This document shows positions 16,546-25,733 of a stretch of DNA of 64,000 nt, in pieces. The first letter of the stretch is position 1. Each line of letters starts with the position of its first letter. Below the pieces are notes generated by a model. The model saw only the letters and a program-made list of their open reading frames with translations. It was not told the origin of the DNA and made no database searches. The stretch is taken from NCBI RefSeq assembly GCF_013377235.1, contig NZ_CP016226.1, positions 992,001-1,056,000 of the forward strand, in the 5' to 3' direction. A program made the translations under genes and the position numbers. This DNA comes from Mannheimia varigena. GTDB taxonomy: Bacteria; Pseudomonadota; Gammaproteobacteria; Enterobacterales; Pasteurellaceae.

Positions 16546-18606
16546 ATGGTTAAGTCAGTTAAATTAAAACGTAAACAAGAAATTCCAGTAACAAAATCAG
16601 AACCTCAAAAAGCAGAGAGTAAAAAATCACCAAGTTTTTTACCTGGACGTTTTGGGGTTGTTGCGTTTTTTATGATCTTAATGGTAACAGGCTTATTGGC
16701 ACAAACCGCTTATATTCAGCTTTTTGATTCTGAAAGATTAATTAAAGAAGCAAATAACCGTTCACTTCGTACAAAAGAATTACAATTCACTCGTGGGCGA
16801 ATCCTTGATCGTAATGGTCGCTTCCTTTCTCTGAGTGTACCGATGTACTCTCTCACACTTGATCCAAGAGAATATTTTGATACTACATTACGTCGTTCTA
16901 ATGCAAGTTGGCGAGCATTAGCGATTGAGATGGAAACATCAAAAAGCAAAATTGAGGCTAATGTTAATAAATTTATTGAGAAGAAAAATGTATCAAAAGA
17001 GAAAGTAGATTTTGACCCTCGTTCTATTTTAAATACCAAAAGCGAGGGGTATTGGACTCAACTGGCACAAGTAACAGGCTTAGATTATAACGCGTTAATC
17101 GAAAAAGTGCGTAATAATCCTAATTCTGTCTTCGTTCGTTTAGACAGCGAAAAATCTGCACTAGAACGCCAAAAGTTCCAGGCTCTTAGTAAAGAAATTG
17201 GTCGTTCTTACAATGAAGTGATGGATGAACTTTACAGTAAAAACCGCCAGCGATTCCTCTATCTATCTCGCCACCAATCTGAGGCTATTAGCGAATATGC
17301 CAAAGATCTTGAAATTAGTGCTTTAGTGATTAAAGCAGAATCTCGTCGCTTTTATCCATTAGCGGAAGAGGCCTCTCAACTTATCGGTTTTACAGATAAA
17401 GACGATATGCATGGCTCAGAAGGTTTAGAGCGCAGTTTTAACTCATTATTAGTTGGTAAAAACGGTAAGCAAATCATTCGTAAAGATGCCAAAGGAAATA
17501 TTGTCGAAAATATTCAGTCAGAAAAACAATACGATCCACAGGATGTAATGCTCAGCATTGATGAAGAATTGCAATCTATGGTGTACGGAGAAATTAAAAA
17601 AGCAGTTCAAGAAAACAATGCAGAATCAGCTACGGCTGTATTAGTTGATGTTCAAACAGGTGAAATTTTAGCGATGGCAAATGCACCATCATTTAACCCG
17701 AATAAACGAGACAGCTTCAAACCTGAATTAATGCGTAATCGTGCAATTACCGATACCTTTGAGCCAGGTTCAACTGTAAAACCCTTTACAGTATTAACCG
17801 CTTTACATAACAAGGTAACTTATAAAGATGAAGTGATTGGTACAAGGCCTATCGTAGTAAATGGGCATACGATCAAAGACGTAGCCCCAAGAGATAGCTT
17901 GACTATCACAGGGATTTTACAGAAATCCAGTAACATTGGTGTGAGTAAATTAGCACTCAGAATGCCTGCTAATGCGCTAGTGGACACATACAGTAAAGTC
18001 GGTTTTGGCAAAGATACAGGGTTAGGTCTGGGAGAACAACGTGGTTCGAACGGTGATCGTAATCGTTGGTCTGATATTGAACGAGCAACGCTTTCTTATG
18101 GCTATGGTTTGAATGTCACTCCACTTCAACTTGCTCGTGCTTATGCAACATTAGGTAGCTTTGGAATCTATCGTCCACTTTCTATCACAAAAGTCGATCC
18201 ACCAGTCATCGGCGAACGTGTTTTACCTGAAAAAACAACACGTGAAGTTGTTCATATGATGGAGAGCGTTGCCGCAAAAGGTGAAGGTGGGCAACGCGCA
18301 GCGGTTGATGGCTACCGAGTTGCGATCAAAACAGGTACGGCTCGCAAATTAGAAAAAGGTAAATATGTAGAAAAATATATCGCTTACACCGCAGGTCTTG
18401 CTCCAGCGAGCGATCCTCGTTTTGCGCTTGTTGTATTGGTAAATGAGCCTAAAGCAGGCAACTACTATGGAGGTTTTGTATCAGCACCTCTTTTCTCCCG
18501 TATTATGGGTTATGCTCTCAAACAACGTAATATTAAGCCGGATAACCTCACGGAAGATACCCAAAGCGCCGTACGTGAAATCAAATTAGAACGCACACTA
18601 AATTAA
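16546..18606 (+). CDS. ftsI: Peptidoglycan transpeptidase FtsI (penicillin-binding protein 3)
   Basis: FtsI cross-links septal peptidoglycan together with the FtsW glycosyltransferase. The 686-residue protein has a membrane anchor at about residues 36-56, the RGRILDRNG dimerisation-domain start near 84-92 and a transpeptidase domain. The acylated serine lies in S409-T-V-K412. The other active-site motifs are S461-S-N463 and K595-T-G-T598. All are intact. It is somewhat longer than the E. coli protein (588), with an extended charged segment of about residues 125-260. It is the main beta-lactam target for septation. Confidence 0.97.
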   Translation: MVKSVKLKRKQEIPVTKSEPQKAESKKSPSFLPGRFGVVAFFMILMVTGLLAQTAYIQLFDSERLIKEANNRSLRTKELQFTRGRILDRNGRFLSLSVPMYSLTLDPREYFDTTLRRSNASWRALAIEMETSKSKIEANVNKFIEKKNVSKEKVDFDPRSILNTKSEGYWTQLAQVTGLDYNALIEKVRNNPNSVFVRLDSEKSALERQKFQALSKEIGRSYNEVMDELYSKNRQRFLYLSRHQSEAISEYAKDLEISALVIKAESRRFYPLAEEASQLIGFTDKDDMHGSEGLERSFNSLLVGKNGKQIIRKDAKGNIVENIQSEKQYDPQDVMLSIDEELQSMVYGEIKKAVQENNAESATAVLVDVQTGEILAMANAPSFNPNKRDSFKPELMRNRAITDTFEPGSTVKPFTVLTALHNKVTYKDEVIGTRPIVVNGHTIKDVAPRDSLTITGILQKSSNIGVSKLALRMPANALVDTYSKVGFGKDTGLGLGEQRGSNGDRNRWSDIERATLSYGYGLNVTPLQLARAYATLGSFGIYRPLSITKVDPPVIGERVLPEKTTREVVHMMESVAAKGEGGQRAAVDGYRVAIKTGTARKLEKGKYVEKYIAYTAGLAPASDPRFALVVLVNEPKAGNYYGGFVSAPLFSRIMGYALKQRNIKPDNLTEDTQSAVREIKLERTLN

Positions 18607-18615
18607 GGTCAGCTA

Positions 18616-20109
18616 ATGAAACGTTTACTTCCTTTCCTCACCGAGCTAGACGCTTGGGTTGAAGAACTAACCGAACTCAATCAAATGACACTAGACAGCC
18701 GCCAAGTGCAAAAAGGCGATCTGTTTGTGGCGTTAAAAGGCCATCAAGTGGATGGTAGAAAGTTTATTGATAAAGCGATTGAACAAGGGGCAAGCCTTGT
18801 TTTAGCTGAAGCAGAGGCGGATCAAACTGAAATTGAACTCGAACCGAAGTTCGCAAAATTTAACCTAGATCGCACCGCTTGTTGCAAGGTGGTGAGCGTG
18901 CCCGCATTGCCAAAATTACTCTCTGAAATCGCAGGCGAATTTTACGGCAATCCGTCACAAAAATTAGTGTTGGCAGGCATTACTGGTACAAACGGCAAAA
19001 CGACCACGGCACAATTACTTGCCCAATGGCGAAATTTATTGGGCGGTAAATCAGCGGTGATGGGCACTATCGGCAACGGCTTATACGGCAAAGTACAAGA
19101 AGCGGTAAATACCACCGGATCTGCCATCGAAATTCAGCGTAACCTCGCCGATTTTGTGGAACTTGGAGCTGATTTTTGTGCGATGGAAGTCAGCTCGCAC
19201 GGTTTAGCTCAATTCCGAGCTGAAGCCTTAGCGTTTGATGTAGCAATGTTCACCAATTTAAGCCGTGATCATTTGGACTATCACAACACAATGGAAGAGT
19301 ACGCCGAGGCAAAATTCCGCCTATTTAGCGAACTCAATACCCAAGCCCAAGTGATTAACACTGATGATGAAATCGGGGCAGAATGGTTAGCTAAATTGCC
19401 AAATGCGGTTGCAGTAAGCACAAATCCTAATTTCGCCAGCCAGCACCGTTTCGTGAAAGCCACCAACGTGAGCTTCACCTTACAAGGGGCAACAATTCAA
19501 TTTGAATCGAGCTGGGGAAATGGTGAGCTAAACAGCCGTTTAATCGGAGCCTTTAACGTCAGCAACTTACTCACCGCCTTTGCAGGCTTACTCGCATTAG
19601 GCGTTGAAATCAACGAATTAGTTAAAACCGCACCGCAATTAGTCGGCGTGGCAGGCAGAATGGAATGTATCACTGCACCAAACAAACCAATGGTGATTGT
19701 GGACTACGCCCACACACCAGATGCCTTAGAAAAAGCGTTACAAGCCGCACGACTTCATTGCGAGGGTGAACTCTACTGCATCTTCGGCTGCGGCGGCGAC
19801 CGTGATTCAGGCAAACGCCCACTAATGGCACAAATTGCTGAACAATTAGCCAATAAAGTGATCGCAACAGACGATAATCCAAGAACTGAAGATAACCAAA
19901 AAATTATGGCGGATATTGTTAAAGGTTTCGCTAAGCCGCAGCAAATTATCCACAACCGTGAAGAGGCGATTAAAACCGCTATTGCACAAGCCAAAGATCG
20001 TGATGTGATTTTAATCGCAGGTAAAGGCCACGAGGATTATCAGATTATCGGCACGGAGAAGTTGCATTTTTCAGATCAGGAAACAGCAAGAAAGTATTTA
20101 AGTGAATGA
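18616..20109 (+). CDS. murE: UDP-MurNAc-L-Ala-D-Glu:meso-diaminopimelate ligase
   Basis: MurE adds meso-diaminopimelate to the UDP-MurNAc dipeptide using ATP in the cytoplasm. The 497-residue protein has the Mur-ligase P-loop GITGTNGKTTT at about 121-131. The DNPR motif at residues 420-423 marks meso-diaminopimelate rather than lysine specificity, as expected for a Gram-negative. An ATP-grasping HGLAQFRAE segment lies near 195. The stop codon is followed within 2 bases by the ATG of an unidentified membrane gene instead of the usual murF. Confidence 0.97.
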   Translation: MKRLLPFLTELDAWVEELTELNQMTLDSRQVQKGDLFVALKGHQVDGRKFIDKAIEQGASLVLAEAEADQTEIELEPKFAKFNLDRTACCKVVSVPALPKLLSEIAGEFYGNPSQKLVLAGITGTNGKTTTAQLLAQWRNLLGGKSAVMGTIGNGLYGKVQEAVNTTGSAIEIQRNLADFVELGADFCAMEVSSHGLAQFRAEALAFDVAMFTNLSRDHLDYHNTMEEYAEAKFRLFSELNTQAQVINTDDEIGAEWLAKLPNAVAVSTNPNFASQHRFVKATNVSFTLQGATIQFESSWGNGELNSRLIGAFNVSNLLTAFAGLLALGVEINELVKTAPQLVGVAGRMECITAPNKPMVIVDYAHTPDALEKALQAARLHCEGELYCIFGCGGDRDSGKRPLMAQIAEQLANKVIATDDNPRTEDNQKIMADIVKGFAKPQQIIHNREEAIKTAIAQAKDRDVILIAGKGHEDYQIIGTEKLHFSDQETARKYLSE

Positions 20110-20110
20110 A

Positions 20111-20554
20111 ATGAAAAATAACATTACACTTTTTACTTTTATTTTTAAGATTGGAGAGGATTACCTATCTTTTTTACGTAACCTTGCTCCAACAGTTTTA
20201 TTTATTTCATTAGCATTATTCGGCTTAACTGAACTTCAACATGGTCACTGGAATTCAGAAAAATTCGGCATTCTAATTTTTGCATTAGGAGCATTATTTA
20301 TTGCCAGTATCGCTATTTTGGTAAATATTTCGATTTTTGCGAAAAAGGCATTAAAAGCCTTGTATGAGCTACAAAATAAAGAACAAAAGGTATTTGATTT
20401 CTGGGGTTCTTTGAAACATATTTGGGTTGAAGGAAATGCCAAAGTAGTAATCTTCCTGTTTTTGATTAATATCATTGCAATTATGATGGTAATTACTTAT
20501 GGGATGAATTATGCATTTAATTTTTACCGTGCTATTTCAAGTTTTGCTGATTAA
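20111..20554 (+). CDS. Unidentified membrane protein between murE and murF
   Basis: The 147-residue protein has three predicted membrane helices, at about residues 25-43, 52-74 and 110-130. A charged cytoplasmic-type loop (AKKALKALYELQNKEQK) and a WVEGN segment lie between the second and third. A GTG at 20102 in frame is an alternative start overlapping the murE stop. Base composition is richer in A+T than in murE and murF. It matches no dcw component I know. It lies in the operon on the same strand, so it should be expressed with the cell-wall genes, but no function can be assigned. Confidence 0.65.
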   Translation: MKNNITLFTFIFKIGEDYLSFLRNLAPTVLFISLALFGLTELQHGHWNSEKFGILIFALGALFIASIAILVNISIFAKKALKALYELQNKEQKVFDFWGSLKHIWVEGNAKVVIFLFLINIIAIMMVITYGMNYAFNFYRAISSFAD

Positions 20555-20598
20555 GCCGTTAATACATTTACAGAATTTAATAAATACAAAGATAAACA

Positions 20599-21981
20599 AT
20601 GATAAAACTAACCACCCAACAAATCGCCGACATTCTCAACGCTAAACTTATCGGCAGTGGAGACACCATTATCGAAACCACCAGCACGGACACCCGACAA
20701 GCGGTTGAAAATGGCTTGTTTTTTGCATTAAAAGGGGCGAATTTTGATGCTCACGATTATCTCAATAATGCGGTTGCACAAGGTTGTGTGGCGGTGGTGG
20801 TTGAGCGTGAATGTGATGTAAATGTGCCGCAGATTGTGGTGGCAGACAGCCGTTTAGCCCTAGGCGAATTGGCGAAATGGTTAAAAGCGAAGCTGAACCC
20901 GAAAACAGTGGCGATGACGGGCTCTTCCGGCAAAACCACCGTGAAAGAGATGACGGCAAAAATCCTGCAAAAAATGACCGCTTGTGAAGATGAAGTGCTT
21001 TATACTTTTGGTAATCTAAACAATGACTTAGGTGTGCCGATGACCTTGCTTCGTTTAACCGAAAAACATCAATATGCGGTGATTGAGCTTGGGGCGAACC
21101 ATATCGGTGAAATTGCTTATACTACAGCTATTGCTCAACCCGACGCCTGTTTGGTGAACAATGTGGCGGCGGCTCATCTGGAGGGCTTTGGCTCGTTAGA
21201 GGGCGTAGCTCAGGCGAAAGGCGAGATTTATCGTGGGTTGAAGGACAGCGGCAAGGCGATTGTTAATCGAGCGTTTTACTACCCGGAATGGCTGCAAGAG
21301 ATCGGCTCGCACGAAATGTTGGTTTTTTCAGATAGCGATGCCACCGCAGATTATTGGGCGGAAAATGTGGAATTACAGCTAAACGGCTCACGCTTCACAA
21401 TGCACACGCCACAAGGCGATATTCAAATTTCACTACCATATTTAGGCAAACATAATGTGAGTAATGCCTTGGCGGCAGCGTCATTGGCGATGTCGGTTGG
21501 AGCGGACTTAGAGGCAGTGAAAGCCGGGCTTGAGCAGCGTTCAGCGGTGAAAGGGCGTTTGTTCCCAGTGCAGATTAACGAAAATTGCTTGCTGATTGAT
21601 GACACCTACAATGCGAATGTGGATTCAATGAAATCGGCGATTTCCGTGCTACAAAATTATCCGGCGTTCCGCATTTTTGCGGTGGGCGATATGGCGGAGC
21701 TTGGCGAGGAAACGGCTGCTTGCCATCAAGAAGTGGCAGATTTCGCCAAACAAGCAGGACTAGATTTAATTGTGAGTTTCGGCAAAGAGAGTGCGGTCAT
21801 CAGCCAAAATGCCGAACATCATTTTACCGACAAACAACAAATGGTTGCGTTTTTAATTCCAATTATTTTGCAAAAAATCGAAGAAAAACAACCGCTTGTA
21901 TTATTAGCAAAAGGCTCTCGTAGCCAAAAAATGGAAACCGTGATTTCCGAGCTTTGTAAACAATTTAACGTTAATTTTTAA
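20599..21981 (+). CDS. murF: UDP-MurNAc-tripeptide:D-Ala-D-Ala ligase
   Basis: MurF completes the UDP-MurNAc pentapeptide by adding D-alanyl-D-alanine. The 460-residue enzyme shows the P-loop AMTGSSGKTTVKEM at about 105-118. The NNVAAAHLEGFGS segment near 190 and DDTYNANVDSMKSA near 334-347 are both typical of MurF. Two uptake signals, near 20700 and 20975, lie inside the coding sequence, which is common in this family. It ends 22 bases before mraY. Confidence 0.97.
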   Translation: MIKLTTQQIADILNAKLIGSGDTIIETTSTDTRQAVENGLFFALKGANFDAHDYLNNAVAQGCVAVVVERECDVNVPQIVVADSRLALGELAKWLKAKLNPKTVAMTGSSGKTTVKEMTAKILQKMTACEDEVLYTFGNLNNDLGVPMTLLRLTEKHQYAVIELGANHIGEIAYTTAIAQPDACLVNNVAAAHLEGFGSLEGVAQAKGEIYRGLKDSGKAIVNRAFYYPEWLQEIGSHEMLVFSDSDATADYWAENVELQLNGSRFTMHTPQGDIQISLPYLGKHNVSNALAAASLAMSVGADLEAVKAGLEQRSAVKGRLFPVQINENCLLIDDTYNANVDSMKSAISVLQNYPAFRIFAVGDMAELGEETAACHQEVADFAKQAGLDLIVSFGKESAVISQNAEHHFTDKQQMVAFLIPIILQKIEEKQPLVLLAKGSRSQKMETVISELCKQFNVNF

Positions 21982-22003
21982 TTTTTATTTTAAGGACTAA
22001 GCA

Positions 22004-23086
22004 ATGTTAGTTTGGCTTGCAGAACTACTGGTGCAATATAACACCGCATTTAATGTGGTTTCTTATATCACATTCCGTGCCATTATGGCGTTATTAACCG
22101 CAATGGGGATCGGGCTTTGGATTGGGCCGAAAGTGATTCGCCGTTTGCAGATCTTAAAATTCGGTCAAGAAGTGCGTAATGAAGGGCCGGAAAGCCACTT
22201 TAAAAAACGTGGCACACCAACAATGGGCGGTGTGATGATCCTTGCTGCTATCGGAGTGAGCACGCTACTTTGGGCGGATCTTCGCAACCCTTATGTTTGG
22301 TTCACTTTGTTTGTACTGTTCGGTTACGGAGTGGTCGGTTTTGTGGACGATTATCGCAAAATCGCTCGTAAAAATACGGACGGCTTAATCGCTCGCTGGA
22401 AATATTTCTGGTTGTCAGTCATCGCTTTAGTTGCCGTGTTCGGAATGTATGCAGTAGGTAAAGATACCGCCGCAACTCAACTTGTTGTGCCGTTCTTCAA
22501 AGATGTGATGCCGCAGTTAGGCTTGTTCTACATTGTGCTGGCATATTTCGTGATTGTGGGCACCAGTAACGCAGTAAACTTAACAGACGGCTTAGACGGC
22601 TTGGCAATCGTGCCAACCATTATGGTTGCTTCTGCCTTTGCCTTGATCGCCTGGGCAACGGGTAACTTCAATTTCGCACAATATTTGCATATTCCGTTTA
22701 TTCCAAATGCCGGCGAGTTGGTAATTCTTTGTACGGCGATTGTTGGGGCAGGTTTAGGCTTCTTGTGGTACAACACCTACCCAGCCCAAGTATTTATGGG
22801 CGATGTCGGCTCACTCTCATTAGGCGGAGCCTTGGGCGTGATTGCGGTGTTGGTTCGTCAAGAATTACTGTTAGTGGTAATGGGCGGCGTGTTTGTGGTA
22901 GAAGCCTTGTCGGTGATTTTACAAGTCGGCTCATACAAATTACGCCAAAAGCGGATTTTCCGAATGGCACCGATTCACCACCACTTTGAACTCAAAGGCT
23001 GGCCGGAGCCACGAGTGATCGTCCGCTTCTGGATCATCACGCTAATGCTCGTATTAATCGGCTTAGTCACACTCAAATTACGTTAA
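22004..23086 (+). CDS. mraY: Phospho-MurNAc-pentapeptide transferase
   Basis: MraY transfers phospho-MurNAc-pentapeptide to undecaprenyl phosphate, making lipid I in the inner membrane. The 360-residue protein has about ten membrane helices. The cytoplasmic active-site signatures are present: GFVDDYRKIARKNTDGL near 111-127, NLTDGLDGLAI near 191-201 and the histidine-rich PIHHHFELKGW near 323-333. murD follows after a spacer that holds a perfect 11-bp hairpin. Confidence 0.98.
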   Translation: MLVWLAELLVQYNTAFNVVSYITFRAIMALLTAMGIGLWIGPKVIRRLQILKFGQEVRNEGPESHFKKRGTPTMGGVMILAAIGVSTLLWADLRNPYVWFTLFVLFGYGVVGFVDDYRKIARKNTDGLIARWKYFWLSVIALVAVFGMYAVGKDTAATQLVVPFFKDVMPQLGLFYIVLAYFVIVGTSNAVNLTDGLDGLAIVPTIMVASAFALIAWATGNFNFAQYLHIPFIPNAGELVILCTAIVGAGLGFLWYNTYPAQVFMGDVGSLSLGGALGVIAVLVRQELLLVVMGGVFVVEALSVILQVGSYKLRQKRIFRMAPIHHHFELKGWPEPRVIVRFWIITLMLVLIGLVTLKLR

Positions 23087-23090
23087 TCAA

Positions 23091-23116
23091 TAAGGTGCGT
23101 ACTTTTACGCACCTTA
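23091..23116 (+). repeat. Perfect hairpin inside the dcw cluster, between mraY and murD
   Basis: TAAGGTGCGTA and TACGCACCTTA form an 11-bp stem with a CTTT loop. There is no T-run after it, so it may be a partial terminator, pause site or mRNA processing site, not a strong terminator. Confidence 0.6.
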
Positions 23117-23138
23117 TGCTGTTTAGTCAGAGAAAATT

Positions 23139-24440
23139 ATGCAAAACCAATACCAAAACAAAACCGTCACCATCATCGGCTTAGGTACAACAGGCTTATC
23201 TTGTGTGGATTTCTTTCAGAAAAAGAATGCTAATATCCAAGTAATCGACACTCGAGTCAACCCTGCCGGGGCAGATAAATTAGCCAAAGAAATTCCACTA
23301 CACACAGGCGGATTAAACCGTGAATGGTTGCTCAACTCCGATTTAATCGTGATTAGCCCAGGGCTTGCGTTGGCAACGTCTGAAATTCAAGAAGCGATTG
23401 CAACTGGTGTGGAAGTGGTGGGCGATGTGGAATTATTCTGCCGTGAAGCGAAAGCCCCGATCATTGCGATTACCGGCTCAAACGGTAAAAGTACGGTAAC
23501 GACTTTAACAACTGAAATGGCTAAACAGGCCGGTTTGAAAGTGGGAATGGGCGGCAATATCGGTGTGCCGGTGCTGAGTTTATTAGCAGATGACTATGAG
23601 TTGTTCGTGCTTGAGCTTTCCAGTTTCCAGCTGGAAACAACTTATTCACTTAAAGCAAAAGCAGCAACAATTTTAAACATCAGCGAAGATCATATGGATC
23701 GCTACGATTCCATTGCGGATTACCGTGCGGCGAAATTACGCATTTATGACAATGCCGAGCATATCATCGTAAACGGCGAAGACGCCCAAACTTACCCGGA
23801 ACAAGCGGTCAAAAATTTGCTACGTTTTGCAGAACATAATGCGGAATACACAATGCGTCACGGTGTGCTTTATTCGGGTGATACTGCCATTATCAATACC
23901 AACCAAATGCTGATTAGCGGTCGCCACAATGAGATGAATGCGTTGGCGGCAATGGCCTTGGCGGAAGCAGCGAATGTGCCTCGTGAGGGCATTGTGAAAG
24001 CGTTGCAAGTTTACGGCGGTTTGCCACACCGTTTCCAAGCGGTAGCAACCAATGATGGCGTACGTTGGGTGAACGATTCCAAAGCCACCAACGTGGGTAG
24101 CACAGTGGCTGCATTAAACGGTTTAACTGTTGCCGGCACACTCTATTTATTGCTTGGTGGTGATGGCAAAGCAGCCGATTTTTCTGAACTTAAACCGTTA
24201 ATCAACAAACCGAATATTATCTGCTACTGCTTCGGGCAAGACGGCGAAGCCTTGGCAGCCTTAAGCGAGCAAAGCGTGCTAGTGGAAACAATGCAGCAAG
24301 CGGTTGAAGCTATTCGCCCACAACTGAAAAAAGGCGATATGGTGCTGCTTTCCCCAGCGTGTGCGAGCTTAGATCAATTCAAGAATTTTGAACAACGTGG
24401 TGATGTCTTTATCGCATTAGCACAAGGAAACGTAGCATAA
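23139..24440 (+). CDS. murD: UDP-MurNAc-L-alanine:D-glutamate ligase
   Basis: MurD adds D-glutamate to UDP-MurNAc-L-alanine in the cytoplasm. The 433-residue protein has the N-terminal dinucleotide-like GLGTTGLSC motif (about residues 14-22), the P-loop AITGSNGKSTVTT near 110-122, ELSSFQLE near 157-164 and WVNDSKATN near 311-319. Its stop overlaps the ftsW start by one base (TAATG), indicating translational coupling. An uptake signal lies within the gene near 23803. Confidence 0.97.
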   Translation: MQNQYQNKTVTIIGLGTTGLSCVDFFQKKNANIQVIDTRVNPAGADKLAKEIPLHTGGLNREWLLNSDLIVISPGLALATSEIQEAIATGVEVVGDVELFCREAKAPIIAITGSNGKSTVTTLTTEMAKQAGLKVGMGGNIGVPVLSLLADDYELFVLELSSFQLETTYSLKAKAATILNISEDHMDRYDSIADYRAAKLRIYDNAEHIIVNGEDAQTYPEQAVKNLLRFAEHNAEYTMRHGVLYSGDTAIINTNQMLISGRHNEMNALAAMALAEAANVPREGIVKALQVYGGLPHRFQAVATNDGVRWVNDSKATNVGSTVAALNGLTVAGTLYLLLGGDGKAADFSELKPLINKPNIICYCFGQDGEALAALSEQSVLVETMQQAVEAIRPQLKKGDMVLLSPACASLDQFKNFEQRGDVFIALAQGNVA

Positions 24441-25618
24441 TGTTAGAGAAATTTAAAACAGAATGGGATAAGTGGGTTAAACTCACGCCTTCTAATTCGC
24501 TCTATGATAGAACCCTAATTTGGTTATTTGCAGGGCTTCTTATTATCGGTTTTATTATGGTCACCTCAGCCTCGCTACCTGTTAGTACGAGATTGAATGA
24601 CGATCCATTTTATTTTGCAGTTAGAGATGGTTTATACATCATCGCCTCTATTATTTTCTGCTATATCTTTGTGCAAATCCCCGTAGAAAAATGGGAAAAG
24701 TATAACCTTGCATTATTTTTCGTCTCTATCTGCTTTTTAATTGCAGTATTAATTTTCGGGCGTTCCGTTAATGGTGCAGTACGTTGGCTCCCTTTAGGTA
24801 TTTTAAACTTTCAGCCTGCTGAATTAGCAAAGCTAGCCGTGATCTGCTATTTTGCGAGTTTTTATGTACGAAAATATGACGAAATTCGTAAGGAAAAAGC
24901 AAGTTTCTGGAGACCAGCCGTTATTTTATTCATTTTCGGTTTCCTACTCATTCTTCAGCCAGACTTAGGAAGTACTTTTGTATTATTCGTTCTGACCTTC
25001 TCAATGCTTTTCATTGTGGGGGCGAAAATTATGCAATTTATGTTCCTAGGCATAGTGGGAGCGGTATTATTTGCCGTGCTGATTTTGACTTCCGAATATC
25101 GTTTAAAACGTGTTACATCCTTTATGGATCCCTTTGCAGATGCTTATGGTGATGGTTTCCAGTTATCTAACTCTCAAATGGCATTTGGGCAGGGAGAATT
25201 TTGGGGGCAAGGGCTAGGTAATTCCGTACAAAAACTTGAATATTTACCAGAAGCTCATACCGACTTTGTGATGGCGGTAGTGGGAGAAGAATTTGGTTTC
25301 TTTGGCATTATGGGAATTGTGCTCTTATTAGTCCTGCTTACAGTTCGAGCATTAAAAATCAGTAAGGAATCGCTTATTTTGGAAGAACGTTTTAAAGGCT
25401 ATATGGCATTTGGTATTGCCATCTGGATCTTCTTACAGGGCTTTGTAAACCTAGGCGTAGCCTCAGGTTTACTACCAACTAAAGGACTAACCTTTCCACT
25501 GGTGAGCTATGGGGGGTCAAGCTTGGTGATTATGTCAATTGCAATTGCTGTATTGCTAAGAATTGATTACGAGAATCGAGCAGAACGAATTGGTCACGCA
25601 AAAATCAAAAACATATGA
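24440..25618 (+). CDS. ftsW: Septal peptidoglycan glycosyltransferase FtsW
   Basis: FtsW is the SEDS-family polymerase that makes septal glycan strands from lipid II with its partner FtsI. The 392-residue protein has about ten membrane helices. Family landmarks visible are GRSVNGAVRWLPLG near 109-122, QPAELAKLAVICY near 128-140, PDLGSTFV near 174-181 and the LPTKGLTFPLVSYGGSS stretch near 350-366. It begins inside the murD stop codon. A spacer of 115 bases with a pair of inverted uptake signals separates it from murG. Confidence 0.97.
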   Translation: MLEKFKTEWDKWVKLTPSNSLYDRTLIWLFAGLLIIGFIMVTSASLPVSTRLNDDPFYFAVRDGLYIIASIIFCYIFVQIPVEKWEKYNLALFFVSICFLIAVLIFGRSVNGAVRWLPLGILNFQPAELAKLAVICYFASFYVRKYDEIRKEKASFWRPAVILFIFGFLLILQPDLGSTFVLFVLTFSMLFIVGAKIMQFMFLGIVGAVLFAVLILTSEYRLKRVTSFMDPFADAYGDGFQLSNSQMAFGQGEFWGQGLGNSVQKLEYLPEAHTDFVMAVVGEEFGFFGIMGIVLLLVLLTVRALKISKESLILEERFKGYMAFGIAIWIFLQGFVNLGVASGLLPTKGLTFPLVSYGGSSLVIMSIAIAVLLRIDYENRAERIGHAKIKNI

Positions 25619-25624
25619 TAAAAC

Positions 25625-25665
25625 AAGCGGTTAATTTTACCTTAAAATTTGCAAAACAACCGCTT
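25625..25665 (+). repeat. Inverted pair of uptake signals between ftsW and murG
   Basis: AAGCGGTT (25625-25632) and AACCGCTT (25658-25665) form an 8-bp stem around an A+T-rich loop that contains the AAATTTGCAAA tail of the signal. It may cause partial termination within the dcw operon. Confidence 0.5.
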
Positions 25666-25733
25666 TATATGCCCGAATGGGTTAAAAATCAAGTAAAATA
25701 GGACACTGCATATTCCTATAGGAAGAGTTAAAA

